From: Bacteroidota bacterium
GTDB lineage: Bacteria; Bacteroidota; Bacteroidia; Bacteroidales; FEN-979
Reading direction: 5' to 3'
Assembly: GCA_026391755.1 (NCBI GenBank)
Contig: JAPLDN010000163.1
Location: 1-8,642, forward strand
Length of the DNA: 8,642 nt
Shown here one piece after another: positions 6,343 through 8,642 of this stretch. Made by a program: the position numbers and the translations under genes. The first letter of the stretch is position 1, and every line of letters starts with the position of its first letter. A model generated the notes under the pieces. It was given only the letters and a program-made list of their open reading frames with translations, did not search any database and was not told the DNA's origin.

Positions 6343-8013
6343 CTAGTGTTTCCTGAATTTATGCCGGGCCTGGCGGCCAAAATGAGAAAAATTGAATTTT
6401 GTGCGTTTGGCATCGATCAGAGTGTAACGGCCAAGTCCGGAAACGGTATGGAATCCTTTAGAATACCTGCAATCCTTTATTGGTCCTATAAATTTGACAA
6501 GCTCTTCACCGTATTCCGTTTCGGTGAGCTTTATAATCCTGTTGATTGCCACCCTTCTCCCATAGGTCTCAGAGCAATCCTGGGAAGGCCTGTAAAGCTC
6601 TCCTTCGTTGAAAAAGGGCAATCCTGCGGGTCTTGAGGACCTCACATCCATTTTGACAGGGTTCAGGGGATGAGGTTTATATTCCCCGTCAAGCTCATCC
6701 GCAAAATAAATATAAAGATGAGAATTTGAATACTTCCTGAGGGTAAAGAAAAGCCACCACTTGTCGTTATAATTTATCAGCGTTGGATCAACCGCATCAA
6801 TATGATCAAGAAGAACATGGTCTTCAACAAAGATACCCTCCGAGTAATTGCGCTTGTAGAGTCCTATATAACCATAACGGTAAGACTCGGGTAGGCAATA
6901 AATGCTCTCCCCGTAAACAAAGATAAAAGGATACGACAGATGCTCTTTGGTCTCGATAGATTTCAGAGGCACTGAAAATGTTTTTGATACCGGATCAAAA
7001 ACAGCCTCGGAGATATTGGCTTTGTTATCGGAATAAGAATAATCTTCCATAAGGATATGCACCTTATTTTCCTCAATAAATCCGCCTGGATCGGCAAAGT
7101 AATTACCTGAACTCCTTTCCCTCATCCATAATACTTCTTCACAGACCAAAGGATTTGCCGAGAAAGTTATTTCCTGGATTGAGCGGTTTACGATACCGAT
7201 ATTCCAGCGTTCGGCCCTGAAAAGGTCATTCCAGTAGAATCTAATCCTGTTTTTAAGCAGTTTGAAAAGGAAAACAATCATTTTCACATTGCCCGGGACT
7301 TGATAAACAGGGGCATTGGTATCAGATGGAGGCCCTGGATTATAACCAAGGGCCATTATCTGGTTAGCCATATCGGCCGGCCAGGTCGAAGAAGTCATTA
7401 ACAAGACATCCAGGTTGGTCTTGTAAGAATGAAACAGCGTTTTCATCCAGGACTTCTTTAAAATCACCCCGGCATCGAGTTTCGCGGTCAGTTGCTGCAT
7501 CATTGCCGCACTTACCGGGTCATTCTTATAAACAGGCCAGAACCCCGGAGGCCCCCCGCGGTATTTCTGTTCATCGTCATGATGAAATGACCAGACTCCG
7601 TATTTTGCCGCATTCAGTATTTCGCCACGGATAATATTAAATCCGAAACGAAGTATAAAGTCAAGCTTGCGGGATTTTATAGCCGACAGGTTGCTGTCAG
7701 TAAAATATTCAGAGAAATTGTCTTTGTTAACAGAGCAAAGCATTTGCGGAACAGCCCGGAGCTCAGTCTCCATCCCGACTAAGATTTTCTGATCTGACTT
7801 GAATAACAGCCTGTGACAGGCCCTCCAGAGCAGTGAATAGTTCTGTGTTTTTGAAACAGGTTTAGATTCAGGCCGGGGGCTTGCCACACGGGCATCCACA
7901 ATAAGCAGCGCAGGAGTATGCCCATTTTCAATAAGCAGCCTGATCGCCTCAGCCTGCCATTTCTGAAACGAAGTGCCGGAGCACATAATCCCAAATATTA
8001 ATCCTTCTGACAT
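6343..8013 (-). CDS. Formyltransferase-like domain fused to a C-terminal beta-propeller-like (GINT1 N-terminal type) domain
   Basis: 556 residues in two parts. Residues 1-225 resemble the formyltransferase N-terminal fold: a Rossmann start (IFGIMCSG), then LDFILRFGFNIIRGEIL (117-133) and YGVWSFHHDDEQKYRGGPPGFWPVY (138-162), and LDAG at 179-182. Compared with Met-tRNA/GAR formyltransferases, His144 and Asp180 match two of the three catalytic residues, but Ser142 occupies the Asn position. Residues about 285-515 resemble the bladed domain named for plant glucosamine inositolphosphorylceramide transferase N-termini, also like GH43 propellers: SYPFIF (360-365), DAVDPTLI (406-413), WWLFFT, HPLNPVKMDVRSSRPAG (448-464) and LYRPSQDCSETYG (473-485). 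Between a glycosyltransferase and a flippase, a glycan-modifying or glycan-building role is likely. The substrate is unknown and formyl transfer is not demonstrated. The start overlaps the upstream gene by 16 bp, suggesting translational coupling. Confidence 0.75.
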   Translation of the reverse strand: MSEGLIFGIMCSGTSFQKWQAEAIRLLIENGHTPALLIVDARVASPRPESKPVSKTQNYSLLWRACHRLLFKSDQKILVGMETELRAVPQMLCSVNKDNFSEYFTDSNLSAIKSRKLDFILRFGFNIIRGEILNAAKYGVWSFHHDDEQKYRGGPPGFWPVYKNDPVSAAMMQQLTAKLDAGVILKKSWMKTLFHSYKTNLDVLLMTSSTWPADMANQIMALGYNPGPPSDTNAPVYQVPGNVKMIVFLFKLLKNRIRFYWNDLFRAERWNIGIVNRSIQEITFSANPLVCEEVLWMRERSSGNYFADPGGFIEENKVHILMEDYSYSDNKANISEAVFDPVSKTFSVPLKSIETKEHLSYPFIFVYGESIYCLPESYRYGYIGLYKRNYSEGIFVEDHVLLDHIDAVDPTLINYNDKWWLFFTLRKYSNSHLYIYFADELDGEYKPHPLNPVKMDVRSSRPAGLPFFNEGELYRPSQDCSETYGRRVAINRIIKLTETEYGEELVKFIGPIKDCRYSKGFHTVSGLGRYTLIDAKRTKFNFSHFGRQARHKFRKH

Positions 8014-8642
8014 GCACAGATGATTTCGTGGTAAATAGAAGTCAGTTCTTCTGAAATTTTTTCTTCAGAAAACATACCGGCAACTGATTCATGCAGTTTG
8101 TCAATTTCAAAGGTAGGATAATTAACCAGCATTTGTTCTACCGCATTAACAATTTGATCAACATCTGATTGTTGAATAAGGATTCCGTTATTCTTATTGA
8201 TGACGGCTGGTGCAATCCCTGTATTTGTTGAAACAACCGGTAGTCCGCAAGCCAGGGCCTCGATCACTACTGTGCCGAATGTTTCATAACGGCTGGTCTG
8301 GACCAGGAAGGAAGACGACTGGTAGACCCTGATCAGTTCCATCTCCTCTTTGAGACCGGCAAATTCTGTCTGCGGATTTCTTAATCCCAGTTTCCCGGCA
8401 TAGTCGCTTAAGGCAAGCTGGTCGGGCCCCTCACCAACCAGCAGCACATTGAAATCCTTCCCGCGCTTAAAAAGCACAGCCATCGCATCAAGGAATGCTG
8501 TTATATTCTTGGATTTATCTTCAAAACAGGACACGTGGAGAATGACAGCTTTTCCTGTGGCAGGTTTAGACTGAGGAGGGACAAATAAAGCTATGTTAAC
8601 GACATTGGGCACTACAAAGGTTTTCGGATGTGCCAGTCCTGA
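7998..8642 (-). CDS. GT4-family glycosyltransferase, C-terminal portion (5' partial)
   Basis: The frame is open to the window edge, so 214 C-terminal residues are visible and the N-terminal acceptor domain is cut off. The GTG at 8612 is an internal Val in TFVVPNVVN, not a start. The visible part is the donor-binding Rossmann domain of a GT-B enzyme. It has ILHVSCFEDKSKN with the phosphate-contacting Lys region, VLLVGEGPD, then SRYETFGTVVIEALACGLPVV, which carries the E-x7-E signature (Glu codons near 8283 and 8259), followed by STNTG. It transfers a sugar from a nucleotide donor during exopolysaccharide or O-antigen assembly on the cytoplasmic face of the inner membrane. It is the first visible gene of the minus-strand polysaccharide operon, and its TAA stop (7998-8000) lies inside the start of the next gene. 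Donor and acceptor sugars cannot be told. Confidence 0.92.
   Translation of the reverse strand, partial: SGLAHPKTFVVPNVVNIALFVPPQSKPATGKAVILHVSCFEDKSKNITAFLDAMAVLFKRGKDFNVLLVGEGPDQLALSDYAGKLGLRNPQTEFAGLKEEMELIRVYQSSSFLVQTSRYETFGTVVIEALACGLPVVSTNTGIAPAVINKNNGILIQQSDVDQIVNAVEQMLVNYPTFEIDKLHESVAGMFSEEKISEELTSIYHEIICACQKD

Noticed and set aside
6340..6636. 98-codon plus-strand open frame antisense to the end of the fusion gene
   Set aside because: It lies wholly opposite the conserved propeller domain, with no family resemblance or start signal.
7898..7939. Direct repeat CAATAAGCAGC twice about 33 bp apart
   Set aside because: Both copies encode Leu-Leu-Ile stretches in the fusion protein; it looks like codon coincidence rather than a functional repeat.

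Overview
The window reads as chromosomal DNA from a Bacteroidetes (probably Bacteroidales) bacterium. The evidence is a Bacteroidetes-type topoisomerase IV ParE, a type IX secretion (T9SS) C-terminal sorting domain, start codons without Shine-Dalgarno sequences, and promoter -7 boxes matching the Bacteroidetes consensus TAnnTTTG. I see no tRNA, rRNA, insertion sequence, CRISPR array or phage genes, and nearly all of the DNA is coding.

Layout. (1) 1-783, plus strand: the 3' end of an NAD(P)H-hydrate dehydratase gene, overlapping a small RelA/SpoT-type HD hydrolase (MESH1/small alarmone hydrolase-like). (2) 784-2640, minus strand: parE, convergent with the HD gene and with no base between the two stop codons. 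(3) 2641-2841: a divergent intergenic region with a good -7 box for parE and a weak one for the next gene. (4) 2842-3621, plus: a crotonase-family protein very like methylmalonyl-CoA decarboxylase (ScpB/YgfG), which would turn methylmalonyl-CoA into propionyl-CoA. (5) 3701-5034, plus: a secreted right-handed beta-helix protein whose T9SS sorting domain now lies in a different reading frame. It has a textbook Bacteroidetes promoter overlapped by a perfect 16-bp palindrome. (6) 5027-8642, minus: a compact surface-polysaccharide operon read right to left, with a GT4 glycosyltransferase (cut by the window edge), a formyltransferase-like/beta-propeller fusion protein, and a Wzx-type flippase.

How the parts relate. 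The minus-strand operon would add sugars, possibly modify a glycan, and move the lipid-linked product across the inner membrane. The first two genes may share NAD(P)H or nucleotide housekeeping. ParE and the decarboxylase look like independent genes. The points most worth a second look are the beta-helix gene that has lost its sorting domain, the palindrome on its promoter, the 12-of-13-bp hairpin at its convergent junction with the flippase gene, the pairing of a MESH1-like hydrolase with NAD(P)HX repair, and the formyltransferase-like domain with a Ser at the catalytic Asn position. I found no wholly new multigene system.
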